DNA of 64,000 nucleotides from Marsupella aquatica (lineage: Eukaryota > Marchantiophyta), in the NCBI GenBank assembly GCA_973895155.1, contig OZ316891.1, positions 248,001 to 312,000 on the forward strand. Reading direction: 5' to 3'. The position numbers and the translations under genes are program-made. Shown piece after piece: positions 20,193 through 32,900 of this stretch. The notes under the pieces were generated by a model. That model ran no database searches, had not been told where the DNA came from, and saw nothing but the letters and a program-made list of their open reading frames with translations. Within the stretch, counting starts at the first letter, position 1. Each line of letters begins with the position of its first letter.

Positions 20193-21330
20193 GTTTCAAG
20201 CAAAACCACAGACGGGCCAGGGCGGGCATCGATGACGACTACCAATCTCAGAGCTAAAGTTGTTCACGACGGAGGTGGTTATAGTGACACAAGCTTCAGT
20301 GCCCATAGGCTTCCCATTTAAGCTAGCACCGAGCGTTGCTTTTGTTCGTCTTGGACCGTGGGATTTCTCCTATGGTTGATTTGAAGTTCATGTATTTTTG
20401 GCTATATGTTTAGGCCCATTTTGGATCAGCGGCCCTATTATGTGTGGCTCAGCTCAAGAAAAAGCACATACGGGCCAAGGCGGGCTTCGGCGGGCTTCGA
20501 CAACTACTGGAAATCGCTAGGATTATAGTGCTCGGGCTGGGGGTGCTTTCAGTGACAGAAGGTCTAGTTTTAGTTTACAATTAAGCTAGATTTAAGCTAG
20601 TGCCGAGCGCTACTTATGTTCATGTTATGCTGGGGGTTGATTTGAAGATGATCTGTGGATGGTGTAATACCGGTTATATGTTTTGACCAATTTTGGAAGT
20701 AAGGAATGCAGTTTTGGATCGGCTCTCTTGTTCTTTCATGGTCATTCATTAATTTCTAGATTTGAGCTAGCGCCGAGCGCTGCTTATGTTCATTGTGTTC
20801 CGTGTTTAGGCACTGACGTTGATTTCTTGAAGTCCGACATTTAATGTAGCGCCCATCGCTGAATATTCAACGTCTGCCGTGGCCTCTCTTTGTTGGAAAT
20901 GCTTCAAATTGAGTTTCCTGTGTTCACTTCTCAATTGATATGACGGACAATATCTTCCAGCATACTAGCGTTGGGCGCTGCTAATATCCAAAAATTTTGG
21001 AAACTCCTTTTTCTAATGGCCGTTAACTAAGTTCCCTATTCTCTTCTTGATTGACGTTACGTAGAATCTCCAATCTCCATCATTTTCATTATTTTAGGAA
21101 CACCGAAATTTTGGCTTTCCTGCCGGCATACTAGCGTTGGGCGCTGGTAATCTTAGGTTTTCGGCAACACCTTTGTTCTAATGGCCCCTACTTTCCTTCA
21201 CAATTGGATGGTGGTATTGAAAACGATTGAAAATGGGGTTTATTGATGGTGATTTTTAAACTTCTTGACCAAATAATGGAGCTCAATCACATGTTTTTTT
21301 TCATTTCTCCTGGTAACAGTAATTGTTTAC
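20193..21330. repeat. Spacer of diverged tandem duplications carrying palindromes
   Basis: Three related blocks begin near 20,332, 20,598 and 20,766, each with a palindrome followed by CTT.TGTTC and, further on, TTGATTT.TTGAAG-like sequence. Two more related blocks begin near 20,962 and 21,127 (CATACTAGCGTTGGGCGCTG, then TCTAATGGCC). A stretch near 20,170-20,260 is also repeated near 20,437-20,520 (TTATGTGTGGC, CGGGCCA.GGCGGGC). No gene is supported. Confidence 0.6.
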
Positions 21331-21332
21331 TG

Positions 21333-24300
21333 TTACTGTTTCCTGGTTCCTGTCGTTTGTAAATACCCCTCACAAAGGAACGAAGCGTATGCTTCCACAA
21401 AATGTCTCTCATGTTGAGAGTCACAATAAACAAAACATTCACGTTGAGAAAAAAGGGATGCCTTCATCACTTGACCGCCAGAGAAAAAGTCAAGAATCAA
21501 ATCCCCCAACTCGGACAGTGTTTGGATGATCTTTTGGATCATCCGTGTGGGTTTGGCGTGAGAATTCACCCACCCACCCCGAGCGCTGACAGTCTCAAAT
21601 CGAGGTGCCATGTGCAAAAGTATTGCCGCCTCTTTTGGGGTCATCATATTTCTTAGATCTTCATGCAATGACTCCTCATCCGCGTCCTTTGCCTTTCCCT
21701 TTCCCTTGACCTTCTCAACCACAAAATCAGTATCCTTTTCACCGTACACCCATTTTGGCTTCATCTGGTTGGGCTTGAACACTTCATCCCATCTGACGTT
21801 CTCTTTGCGAGAAATTCCCGCAAAGATAACTTCTTCTATTCCTCCCTTCCAACCCCGCTTCCAACATGAGTCGTGAGGGTGAGGTTGATCATCTCGGTAA
21901 TAACTCCCATACTCAATGTGAATAGTCAGAGTTTTTGAATGTCCTAATTTATGAAGAGCGCTTAGGACATTCAGTACAAGGTAACCCGGATGGACAGTTA
22001 TCATCACAACAATGGTGGGATTCCGTGGTAGCTTTACTATGTATTGGAAGAGTACCAAAATCTTTGCTTCGGTCCACTCTTTCTGTTGAAGTCGGCTGAA
22101 ATCAACAATTGCAAGAGGGCATGTTGGAGATTGTTCTTCCAACGACTCCGGATCCACTGTCTTCATTAGGTTGTTACTAAAAAATGTAACCCACGGTTGG
22201 GTCCGAGAACTTGTCCCACCGCCAAACTTCTGATAGTAAATATCATCTAGATGCATCACCAATGTCATTGGCAATATCTCACTCTCTTTTGTATGATTAG
22301 ACTTCAATAAATTTGTCAACCATACTTCACCAGCCGCTCTTCGGCACCTGTTCAACTCCGATTTGGCACCTAACAATGGGAGGACCTCAATTACTTTAAC
22401 CCAATCACTATCTGTTGGGAAGTTTTTTGGATCCTTCTTGAAGTAGTAATCTCCAATAAGAGACTTCAGTTTGATCAATATCTTCACCTCCTTTGCAAAG
22501 TCCTCCATTGCTGGAACATCTGACTTATTTGTCGGATCCTTCTTCAATAAAACCTAACCTGACTTCACCTTGTTCAAAATTCTGGTCAAATCTCTATTTG
22601 AGATTTCACCATCAAAACAACGAAACATTGCGACCGTTATACCCTTTTCAGACCTTTTGTTTCCCTGTGTACCACCTCCATCAGGAAGATGTCCATCAAT
22701 CCACATCTGGCACACTAACCGCCAGAGCTTGAAAAGATCATTCTCGGCAAAAAGCAACCAATATACATTTTTCAAGTCTTTTTTCCCCATGGTCATCCTT
22801 GCCAATGCCAAATAATCCTACAGTAAAAAATTAGGGGAAAATAAGTTATCTACAATCAATGAGATTTGACAACAAACTATCACTTGCTTGTTGGACAGAG
22901 ACCATCTCCATCCAAGTCATAACCAAAAGTAAAAGGAAGAGAAATCTCTAGAATGGACGATCACACTCTTGGACAGAGACCATCTCCATCCAAATCATAA
23001 CCAAAAATATATTGAACTAAAATCAATGTAACGGACGGTCACACTCTTGGACAGAGACCATCTCTGTCCAAACAAGAAAAATGTTTCTCACCTGAATTTT
23101 TTATTCTCTTGGGCGTTTGACTTGTTGTCCCCGTGCTTTGGCTTTCTTGGTGCTCCGCATTCAAGGAATTGCTTCCTTGCATGAACAATTGTATCTTTGA
23201 AGCACGATTGAAACACCATCGTCGAATTGATGGCATTTAATCTCATTGAGTGCTCAACCAATATCGCCGATGGTGTAAGGTCTCACAATAATCTAGACTT
23301 CCTATATTTTAACTTTTTTGCCAACACTGTCAGCTTGGCATTAGTTTTAGCCCATTCGAGAACCCACTTGGCCGCCCTAGCCAAATATTGCCCACTGATG
23401 GCAAAGAAACCAATCTCGCCTTTCTTCACTCCAGCAAGAAAGTCTTTGCGGTCGTTCTCCGTGCTGTCAAAATGGAGCAACTTTCTAAGCTTTGGATTAT
23501 AAGGAAGCAGGTCCGCGACGTGAGGTTCATGTCCAGGGTTTTTGACCATGGATTTAGCTATGTGCTTCACATGGGTACTACTGAGCATCCTGTAACATAA
23601 TCTTGCAGGTGCAGGCATATATAAATTTCTCCACTGGAATAGAAAACAGTTCATTTATCCCAAAAGTATAGTACTGCTCTATTCTCTGGAGAACATCATT
23701 TCCTTCTAAGACCTTCTCCTCAAGGGCATCAAGTTTATCTCCCTCATCTTCTGGGAGCATCTGTACGTCCGTAGGGGTTGATCCCACAAGAGACTTGTTA
23801 GTTTTATGTTTCTTCGCTACTGGCTTCTTCTCGGGTTCCTTCGGCAATAACTCAATTTTCTCGCGCTCCTTCCTCTCTCTTAGTCTTTGCTTCCCTACCA
23901 CTTGTTTGGTGCTTGTCCCAGCCGTTGTTCCTGCAGTCTCTGATGTTGTCTCCTGAGATATTTTTTAGGTTTGGGAACTTTGTTAACAACTACTGGAAGC
24001 TCGTTCACTGCTACTGGTGCAACATTTGTAGGCTTGTGTAATGATTCTACCCACTTTTTTGCATTATCCATCGCAAACTCCTCCGCAAATGCAATTTTCT
24101 TGTCAAGGCAAACACCTGATTCCGAAGATAGGAATCCTGTCTTGTCGAGCAAATTACTTAAAATCCATGTCACCGGAAATGTATAATTCCCTTGGTGTTT
24201 ATGGATATTCAACTTCACATATTGAAACCCATACATGATGTCAAGTGGAAGAATCCCCTTCACTCCAGCAATCACCTTTTGAGTTGAATACGACTTAGGG

Positions 24301-24342
24301 AAAAAGCCCATTGCCATCACGCCAAGTTCTCCAGCAGCAGAC
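21333..24342 (-). pseudogene. ParB/methyltransferase-family gene, copy 3, divergent and LTR-truncated
   Basis: Reading leftward from 24,342, coding stretches are 24,342-23,895, 23,901-23,578, 23,654-23,283, about 23,200-23,090, 22,811-22,554 and 22,547-21,333. The middle part has EIGFFAISGQYLARAAKWVL, resembling the ParB G-x-x-R-x-x-A signature. The last 404 codons resemble a beta-class DNA methyltransferase: LAIVDFSRL at the motif IV position (no DPPY), a PTIVVMITVHPGYL strand, and KPTRMIQKIIQTLSELGDL followed by ILDFFSGGQ (motif I, degenerate Gly loop). Frame shifts near 23,900 and 23,600 and one in-frame TAG at 22,554 argue for a pseudogene. The 5' end is cut by the LTR at 24,343. Confidence 0.5.
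22890..23071. repeat. Tandem hairpin repeat in an intron of copy 3
   Basis: Three copies of TTGGACAGAGACCATCTC start near 22,890, 22,969 and 23,047, spaced about 78 bp apart with related sequence between. The third is a perfect inverted repeat: TTGGACAGAGA, spacer CCA, TCTCTGTCCAA. The first two have one mismatch in the arm. Confidence 0.8.
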
Positions 24343-27300
24343 TGTGATGCCTAGCCAGGAATCACTGGGCTAGTTTAAGGGGAAAAGGGAAGTGTACCCT
24401 AGAAACACCTTAGTATAGTTACATAAATAAGTAAAATATAAACAATTAAGGGTGACTATGGAACCCAAGCCGAGGCCGGAAGTAAGGACGCCAGGGGAGA
24501 GAACACGATTAGGGTTAGGGCACGCTAAGTGTCGGTGGCTAGGGGTAACCAACGGGAGGGAGAACCAGAGGAGGAGAAGGGTAAGTACCGCTCGCGAGGA
24601 ATAGTAGCTCATTTGCAAGCACGAACTGAGCAGGCGACTACGGGCGGCCAACTTCTGTCAACTGCTTAGGCAAGGGCTCAGGGTGGGAACAAATACCGAC
24701 TATCAACTCGAGAAGGGTATGAGCAACGTCAATCAAGCGGCACATTTTTGGGGATGCCTGTTCGAACGGGCAATTGAGTACATTGGGACTTACGAGGACG
24801 AAGAATCGGAGAGAGCAGCTCGAGAACAGCAGGAGCTCGCCCGATTGTGGGAGCTGCAAAAAGCTGCCTTCTTAGGAGGAGAACTCATCAAGGCTGAATT
24901 CCTGTGGATGCCTATTGGCAACGAGCTAGACGACCTGCTGTTTTGCGAAGACAAAGTCGTCGGCATCCGAGAAGCCATCAAACGCTGCAACGACATACAC
25001 TAGGAGTTGAAGGGTAGCACGGAGGGGTGGACAAAGGCAACCATGCTAGGAGAGACATCCACGGCAGCCGAGATGAAGAGGAAGGGGAACAACAACGAAG
25101 AGGCCACCCCGGCAAAAAGAACGAGGTCGGCGGCACCAAAGAAGCCAACAGAACAGCAGAGCAGGAGGCAGAGAGAAGCCGAGGAGGAGGAGGTCGACCC
25201 CATCAATGCCATTCCAACAAAAGATGACACTTGGAAAGGCTGGGCGGCGATTCTCCCCGAGGAAGTGTAATTATACTTTGCACGGGAGGAGGATGCATGC
25301 TTTACGCCTATGCAGACTCGGAAATACCAGGGCTTCATGGCCGGATCCGGCTTGGAAGCCTTCGTAAGGTTACCGTGGCTGAAGCCGAAGGTGCCGGATT
25401 CAGACTTACTAGAATTTGTGGGATCGTGGGAGTCCGAGACCAATTCCACAAGGGTGTATGGGAAGGATTTCTATCTCACTCCCCAGGTGATTGCCGAAGT
25501 GTTTGGCTTGCCGAAGGGCAATAAGACCAAGGTAGATACCAGGAAGACTTTGCCAGACAAGGAGTTCCGGTCGTTTCCCGGGCCTTCAACAAAGAATGGC
25601 TTCTTCCGAAACACCTGCACCAACCCGCATATAGGAGAGATGATCGAGTTCTTGCGGGTGACCATGCATTGCAACTGGCCGAGACCAGAGATTGGCAAGG
25701 CACAGGTCTATCTGGCAGAGAGGCCAGACCCAAGCCGGGACTACAATGGTTACCTCCTCACTCAACTAAAGAAGATCTTGAAGGAGGAACAGCTGGTGAT
25801 CGGCAAGGGAAGCGTGTCCCGGCTTGGCTATCACGTACCGCTACTATGCCGGTATGCCCGAAGTAAGACCTTTGCCCCGGTACTTCCCCTACAAGCAAGG
25901 GCACTAGAGGAGGTTCCGGAACAGAGGCCGACAATGGAGAAACCCAACCCGCCCGACAGTCCTACAATCGAGCAGGTGTTTAGGCCAAGGACGGAGGACT
26001 TGCCGATGCAGCAACCAGGCATGCAGAATCTGCTGAAATTGCTGGAGAAGGAAAAGAGAACGGCAACGGCAACGACAACGGCACCAATGCAGGACACTGC
26101 TCCAGAGGTAGGCCTAAGCCGGCTTACAAGGGAAAACCCCTTTATTGGAGTCAAGGAGAGAGGGAGGCCGGAACACGAGCCGGGAGTCCGGATGTATGTA
26201 GGAGCCTCAAGTCCCGAAGCCGAGGAAAAGCAGGTCGTAGCTCCCGGCCACGACAAGGAGAACAAGAGATCAACACAGAAGCCGGAGGAGGAACCAAGAC
26301 CGGTGAGAGGTGAAGCCGTGTTCACGACAAAACCAGGAGAACAGCGGGAGAAGCCGGTAGTCCAAGCCGAGGAGGAGGCGGTAGAGGACTACAGCAATGA
26401 TGACTCCGGCTACGGGTCGGATCATCATGTTCCAGGAGTAAGGACCTGTGGCCGGTTCATCCCCACGCTCCCAAGAGTAGTTCGAGGAGACCCAAGCCAG
26501 TAGAGCAGCCCCGAGTCTCCCCCACCAGATGTCGCTCCCCCGAGCTTTGACGGCATAAAACAGACGGCGCAGGAATTTCAGGAGCAAATCAGGGAGGAAG
26601 AGGAGGCACCCCTGGCTAGGGAAAAGGATTTACCAGGAGGAGAATGGCCAGAGGACATCAGGCGGCTTGCAGAAAAACGAAGCAACCCTCTTGCCACCGT
26701 AGAAGAAATCCGCAAGACGGCTTGGGAGTAGAGGCCGCAGTGGTTGATGCCGATGACTTCTAGTTACTCCACCTATGCTAAGGATAGAGCCATGGAGTAC
26801 GGGGAAATGTGTGGAGAGCTGGCGCTCAACATCTTTGGGGAGGAGTTGGAGCAAGGACCCTTTTTCAGAGGGAGATGTTGGAGAAGCGCCAATTAGAAGA
26901 AGCGGTGGCTTTGGAAAGAAGCAAGAAGGACAAGGTCATCCGTCGGCTTAGGGCAAGGGAAGCCAAAATCAAAGACCTGAGGGCGGCCAAGAAAGCCCAA
27001 GATGAGCTGCGGATTAAGCGGCATGAGCTAAATATCATGCAGGGCCAATTGGATACCGCACAGTCTGATAATCGGATTATCAAGAATAAACTGACTTGAA
27101 CCCAAGGAGAGTTGGCCGATGCGATCAAGGAGCGAGAGAAGTGGAAGCGAGAACTGAGGGATGCAGAGGAGGCCCACACAACAACCAACAACCGGGCCAT
27201 GGCGGAGACCCAGAGGAAGGAAAGGGCATTGAAGGGGGAGCTCGAGGTTATCCGCGGAGCCCTTGAGAAGAAGGAGGCCGAGTTAGGGAAATCCTATCAA

Positions 27301-27645
27301 AGGATTATTGCGCTGCAGCAGGAGCTTGCATCCCTGACGGCCAGCTTCAAAGCCGACCTGCGTGAGAAGGACAATATGCTCGATCAGACTTACGCCAAGA
27401 TGAACCAGATGGAGTCTGTCATCATTGCAGAGCTCGACAAGGAGTTAAGAGCGACCCGGGAGGAGAGAGCTGCGTTTAAAAAGGAATTGGAGGAAGCCCA
27501 GAAGGAGCTGGAGGAGGCGCGCAAGGACCTGGACGAAGTGCAGGAATAGTTGGAGGAATGCACGCGGAAGCTAGAGAACTTACAACGACGAGCCGACAAC
27601 CAAACGGAGCAGCTGAAGAAACAAGCCGCAGTATTTAAGTGCTTG
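24343..27645 (+). mobile_element. LTR of subfamily B, 3'-truncated, inserted in copy 3
   Basis: It starts TGTGATGCCTAGCCAGGAATC, closely matching the 5' LTR of the degraded element at 51,487, and aligns with it up to TATTTAAGTGCTTG. There it is broken by a subfamily-A LTR beginning at 27,646. It is clearly related to but distinct from subfamily A (CCAGG versus ACAGG near the start, many substitutions). Confidence 0.85.
24683..27549 (+). pseudogene. Decayed LTR-encoded coiled-coil ORF (subfamily B)
   Basis: Open pieces at 24,683-25,003, 25,007-25,270, 25,310-26,503, 26,809-27,099 and 27,112-27,549 together follow the order of the intact 1,203-aa LTR protein: AAHFWGCLFERA, the GFMAGSGLEAFVRLP domain, the coiled coil. 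They are separated by single stop codons and at least one frame shift. The Pro/Glu-rich linker carries an extra segment (near 26,200-26,330) not present in subfamily A. Confidence 0.8.
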
Positions 27646-29809
27646 TGTGATGCCTAGACAGGAATCACTCGGCCAGTTAAGTGGGTAAAGCAGGAAGGCA
27701 CCCTAGGAACACCTTAGTATAGGGACAAAACAAGGAAAATATAAACAATTAGGGGCAACCATGGAACCCGGGCCGAGGCCGGAGGTAAGAACGCTGAGGG
27801 TGAAAACTCGATTAGGGTTAGGGCACGTTAAGCGTCGGCGGCTAGGAAGGATCAACGGGAAGAAGGACTGGTAGAGGAGAGGGGTAAGGAGCGCTTGCAG
27901 GAGATGGTGGCTCATTTGCGAGCACGAACTAGGCAGACGACTACGGGAGGCCAACTACTGTCAGCTGCTTAGGCAAGCACTTGGGGAGAGAGTAGATACC
28001 GACGATCGACCTAAGGAGGGTATGAGCAACGTCAATCAAGCGGCACATTTCTGGGGATGCCTGTTCGAACGGGCAACTGAGTACATCAAGACTTACGAGG
28101 ACGAGGAATCAGAAAGGGCAGCTCGCTCGATTATGGGAGCTACAGAAGACGGCTTTCTTAGGAGGCGAACTCATCAAGGACGAGTTCCTGTGGACGCCTA
28201 CTTCCAATCAACTCGACGATCTTCTGTTTTGCAAAGACAGCGTCGTCGGCATCCGAGAGGCCATCAAGAACTGCAACGACATACACTGGGAATTAAAGGG
28301 TAGCACGGAAAGGTGGACCCAAGCAACGGTGCTAGGAGAAACCTCCACGGCAGCAGAGATGAAGAGGAAGGGAGCCGTCAACGATGAAGCCACCCCGACA
28401 AAAAGAACGAGGTCGGCGGCACCAAAGAAGCCAGCCGAGCAGCAGAGCAGGAGGCAGGGAGAAGCCAAAGAGGAGGAGGTCGATCCCATCAAGGCCATTC
28501 CAACCAGGGATGACACCTGGAAGGGCTGGGCGGCAACCCTACCGGTGGAGGTGCAACTACATTTTGCACGGGAGGAGGATGCATGCTTTACGGCCATGCA
28601 GACCAAGAAGTACCAAGGCTTCATGGCCGGATCCGGCTTAGAGGCCTTTGTAAGATTACCATGGCTGAAGCCGGAGGTACCGGAGTCAGACCTATTAGAA
28701 TTCGTGGGGTCATGGGAACCCGAGACCAATTGCACGAGGATATATGGGAAGGATTTCTATCTTACTCCCAAAGTAATTGCCGAAGTGTTTGGCTTGCCGA
28801 TAGGCAATAAGACCAAAGTTGATACCAGGAAGACCTTGCCTGACAAGGAGTTCCGGTCGTTCCCTGGGCCATCAACGAAGAATGGCTTCTTCCGGAACAC
28901 CTGCACCAACCCGCACATAGGAGAGATGATCGACTTCTTGCGGGTGACCATGCATTGTAACTTGCCGAGGGCAGAGATCGGCAAGGCACAGGTCTATCTG
29001 GCAGAGAGGCCAGACCCAAGCCGGGACTACAACGGGTACCTCCTCAACCAATTGAAGAAGATCTTAAAGGAGGAGCAGCAGGTAATCGGCATGGGGAGCG
29101 TGTCGCGGCTTGGCTATCACATGCCGCTGTTGTGCCGGTATGCCAGAGGTCAGACTTTTGCCCCAGTACTTCCCCTGTAGGTAAGGGCACCCAAGGAAGC
29201 TCCAACGCCGAGGCCGTTGGCTAAGAAGCCTCAACCACCTGTTAGCCCTACGATCGAGCAGGTGTTTAGGCCCAGGAAGGAGGACTTGCCGATGCAGCAA
29301 CCAGGCATGCAGAGTCTGCTGAAACTACTGGAGAAAGAAAAGAGATCGGCATCGGCAACGACCACGGCAACGGCAACAATGCAGGACACTACTACAGAGG
29401 TAGGCCTACACCGGCTCACAAGAGAAAACCCCTTTGCTGGAGACAAGGAGAGAATCAGGCCGGAATCCAAGCCAGGTGTTCGAATGTATGTGGGAGTCTC
29501 AAGCTTCGAATCTGAGGCAGAATTGCCTGAAGCTCCTACCGACAAAGAGGAGAGGGAGAAGCCGGACGTCCAAGAAGTAGAGGAGGCAGTGGAGGACTGC
29601 AGCCATGATAATTCTGGCTATGGGTCGGACCATCACGTTCCAAGAGTAAGGACCTGTGGCCGGTTTGTCCCCACACTTCCAAGGGTAGTGCGAGGGGACC
29701 CCAACCAGCAGAGTAGCCCTGAGTCTCCCCCACCAGATGTTGCTCCCCCGAGCTTTGACGGCATAAAACAGACGGCGCAGGAATTTCAGGAGCGAATCAG
29801 GTAGGAAGA
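27646..29809 (+). mobile_element. Subfamily-A LTR fragment (5' 2.16 kb)
   Basis: It begins TGTGATGCCTAGACAGG and matches the 5' half of the subfamily-A LTRs. It ends where the LTR of the full element begins at 29,810. It was probably one LTR of a separate insertion, later disrupted. No target duplication can be matched across the junctions. Confidence 0.85.
28022..29804 (+). pseudogene. Truncated LTR-encoded ORF in the subfamily-A fragment
   Basis: Open pieces 28,022-28,303, 28,329-29,180 and 29,217-29,804 match the N-terminal half of the LTR protein. A small deletion near 28,124 removes the codons for an ERQEL-like stretch and shifts the frame, and a TAG near 29,178 adds a stop. Confidence 0.75.
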
Positions 29810-29924
29810 TGTGATGCCTAGACAGGAATCACTCGGCCGGTTAAGTGGGTAAAGCAGGAAGGCACCCTAGGAACACCTTAGTATAGTGACAAAACAAGGA
29901 AAATATAAACAATTAGGGGCAACA

Positions 29925-32900
29925 ATGGAACCCGGGCAGAGGCCGGAGGTAAGGCTGAGGGTGAAAACCCGATTAGGGTTAGGGCGCGTTAAGCGTCGGC
30001 GGCTAGGAAGGATCAACGGGAAGAAGGACCGGCAGAGGAGAGGGGTAAGGAGCGCTTGCAGGAGATGGTGGCTCATTTGCGAGCACGAACTAGGCAGACG
30101 ACTACGGGAGGCCAACTACTGTCAGCTGCTTAGGCAAGCACTCGGGGAGAGAATTGATACCGACGATCGACCTAAGGAGGGTATGAGCAACGTCAATCAA
30201 GCGGCACATTTCTGGGGATGCCTGTTCGAACGGGCAACTGAGTACATCAAGACTTACGAGGACGAGGAGTCAGAAAGGGCAGCTCGAGAACGGCAGGAGC
30301 TCGCTCGATTGTGGGAGCTGCACAAGACGGCTTTCTTAGGAGGCGAACTCATCAAGGACGAGTTCCTGTGGACGCCTACTTCCAATCAACTCGACGATCT
30401 TCTGTTTTGCAAAGACAGCGTCGTCGGCATCCGAGAGGCCATCAAGAACTGCAACGACATACACTGGGAATTAAAGGGTAGCACGGAAAGGTGGACCCAG
30501 GCAACGGTGCTAGGAGAAACCTCCACGGCAGCAGAGATGAAGAGGAAGGGGGCCGTCAACGATGAAGCCACCCCGGCAAAAAGAACGAGGTCGGCGGCAC
30601 CAAAGAGGCCAGCCGAGCAGCAGAGCAGGAGGCAGGGAGAAGCCGAAGAGGAGGAGGTCGATCCCATCAAGGCCATTCCAACCAGGGATGACACCTGGAA
30701 GGGCTGGGCGGCAACCCTACCGGTGGAGGTGCAACTACATTTTGCACGGGAGGAGGATGCATGCTTTACGGCCATGCAGACCAAGAAGTACCAAGGCTTC
30801 ATGGCCGGATCCGGCTTGGAGGCCTTTGTAAGATTACCATGGCTGAAGCCGGAGGTACCGGAGTCAGACCTATTAGAATTCGTGGGGTCATGGGAACCCG
30901 AGACCAATTGCACGAGGATATATGGGAAGGATTTCTATCTTACTCCCAAGGTAATTGCCGAAGTGTTTGGCTTGCCGATGGGCAATAAGACCAAAGTTGA
31001 TACCAGGAAGACCTTGCCTGACAAGGAGTTCCGGTCATTCCCCGGGTCATCAACGAAGAATGGCTTCTTCCGGAACACCTGCACCAACCCGCACATAGGA
31101 GAGATGATCGACTTCTTGCGGGTGACCATGCATTGTAACTTGCCGAGGGCAGAGATCGGCAAGGCACAGGTCTATCTGGCAGAAAGGCCAGACCCAAGCC
31201 GGGACTACAACGGGTACCTCCTCAACCAATTGAAGAAGATCTTAAAGGAGGAGCAGTAGGTAATCGGCATGGGGAGCGTGTCGCGGCTTGGCTATCACAT
31301 GCCGCTGTTGTGCCGGTATGCCAGAGGTCAGACTTTTGCCCCGGTACTTCCCCTGCAGGTAAGGGCACCCGAGGAAGCTCCAACACCGAGGCCGTTGGCT
31401 GAGAAGCCTCAACCACCTGTTAGTCCTACGATCGAGCAGGTGTTTAGGCCCAGGAAGGAAGACTTGCCGATGCAGCAACCAGGCATGCAGAGTCTGCTGA
31501 AACTACTGGAGAAAGAAAAGAAATCGGCATTGGCAACAACAACGGCAACGGCAACAATGCAGGACACTACTACAGAGGTAGGCCTACACCGGCTCACAAG
31601 AGAAAACCCCTTTGCTGGAGACAAGGAGAGAATCAGGCCGGAATCCAAGCCAGGTGTTCGAATGTACGTGGGAACCTCAAGCTCCGAATCTGAGGCAGAA
31701 TTGCCTGAAGCTCCTACCGAGGAAGAGGAGAGGGAGAAGCCGGAAATCCAAGAGGTAGAGGAGGCAGTGGAGGACTGCAGCCATGATAATTCCGGCTATG
31801 GGTCGGACCATCACGTTCCAGGAGTAAGGACCTGTGGCCGGTTTGTCCCCACACTTCCAAGGGTAGTGCGAGGGGACCCCAACCAGCAGAGTAGCCCTGA
31901 GTCTCCCCCACCAGATGTTGCTCCCCCGAGCTTCGACGGCATAAAACAGACGGTGCAGGAATTTCAGGAGCGAATCAAGCAGGAGGAAGAGGCCGCCCTG
32001 GCTAAGGAAAAGGATTTACCAGGAGGAGATTGGCCGGAGGACATCAGGCGGCTAGCCAAAAAAGGAAGCAAACCTCTAGCCACGATTGAAGAGATCCGCA
32101 GGACGGCTTGGGAGCAGAGGCCACGATGGGCGATGCCGATCACTTCTACTTACTCCACCTACGCTAAGAATAGAGCCATGGAGTATGGTGAGATGTGTGG
32201 GGAACTTGCGCTCGGCATCTTTGGAGAGGAGTTGGAGGTAGGACCCTTTTTCCATAGGGAGCAGTTGGAGAAGCACCAATTAGAAGAAGCGGTGGCTTTA
32301 GAGAGAAGCAAGAAGGACGAGGTCATTCGGCGACTTAGGAGGATGGGAGCCGAGATTGAAGATCTAAGGGCGGCCAAGAAAGCCCAAGATGAACTGCGGA
32401 TTAAACGACATGAGCTGAACATCATGCAGGGGCAGTTGGACGCCGCGCAGGCTGATAATCAGAATATCAAGGATAAACTGACTCAGACGCAGGAAGAGTT
32501 GGCCGACACGATCAAAGAAAGGGAAAAGTGGAAGCAAGAGCTGAAGAATACAGAGGAGGCCCACATAACAGCCAACAGCCGGGCCATGGCGGAGACCCAA
32601 AGAAAGGAATGGGCGTTGAAAGGGGAGCTCGAGAAAATCCGCGGAGCCCTTGAGCAGAAGGAGGTTGAGTTAGGGAAATCCTATCAAGGGATTATGGCGC
32701 TGCAGCAGGAGCTTGCGTCCCTGACGGCCAGCTTCAAGGCCGACCTAAGGGAGAAGGACGAGATGCTCGAACAGACTTACGCCAAGATGAACCAGATGGA
32801 GTCTGTCATCATTGCAGAGCTCGACAAGGAGCTAAGAGCAACCCAGGAGGAGAAGGCTACCTTGAAGAAGGAATTGGAGGAAGCCCACAGGGAGCAGGAG

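Larger units (their letters stand above)
1221..21145. repeat. Dispersed short palindrome family, consensus TAGCGCC(C/G)GGCGCTA
   Basis: About 30 copies of a 14-16 bp imperfect palindrome lie in introns and spacers. Clear sites start near 1,221, 1,333, 2,892, 2,958, 5,364, 5,426, 5,571, 5,643, 6,916, 12,977, 13,789, 13,886, 15,000, 15,302, 15,424, 16,444, 16,727, 16,918, 17,398, 17,440, 19,395, 19,499, 20,598, 20,766, 20,964 and 21,130. Weaker ones start near 3,036, 15,124, 17,002, 17,080, 17,533, 20,332 and 20,848. Most differences from the consensus are C to T or G to A. Flanks differ, so these are not copies of one longer repeat, apart from local duplications at 20.3-21.2 kb. I saw none in the inserted solo LTR or beyond 21.2 kb. 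Confidence 0.85.

Noticed and set aside
1221-21145. Palindromes as a CRISPR array
   Set aside because: Spacing is irregular (tens of bases to kilobases), the repeats are only 14-16 bp, there are no cas genes, and this is eukaryotic DNA.
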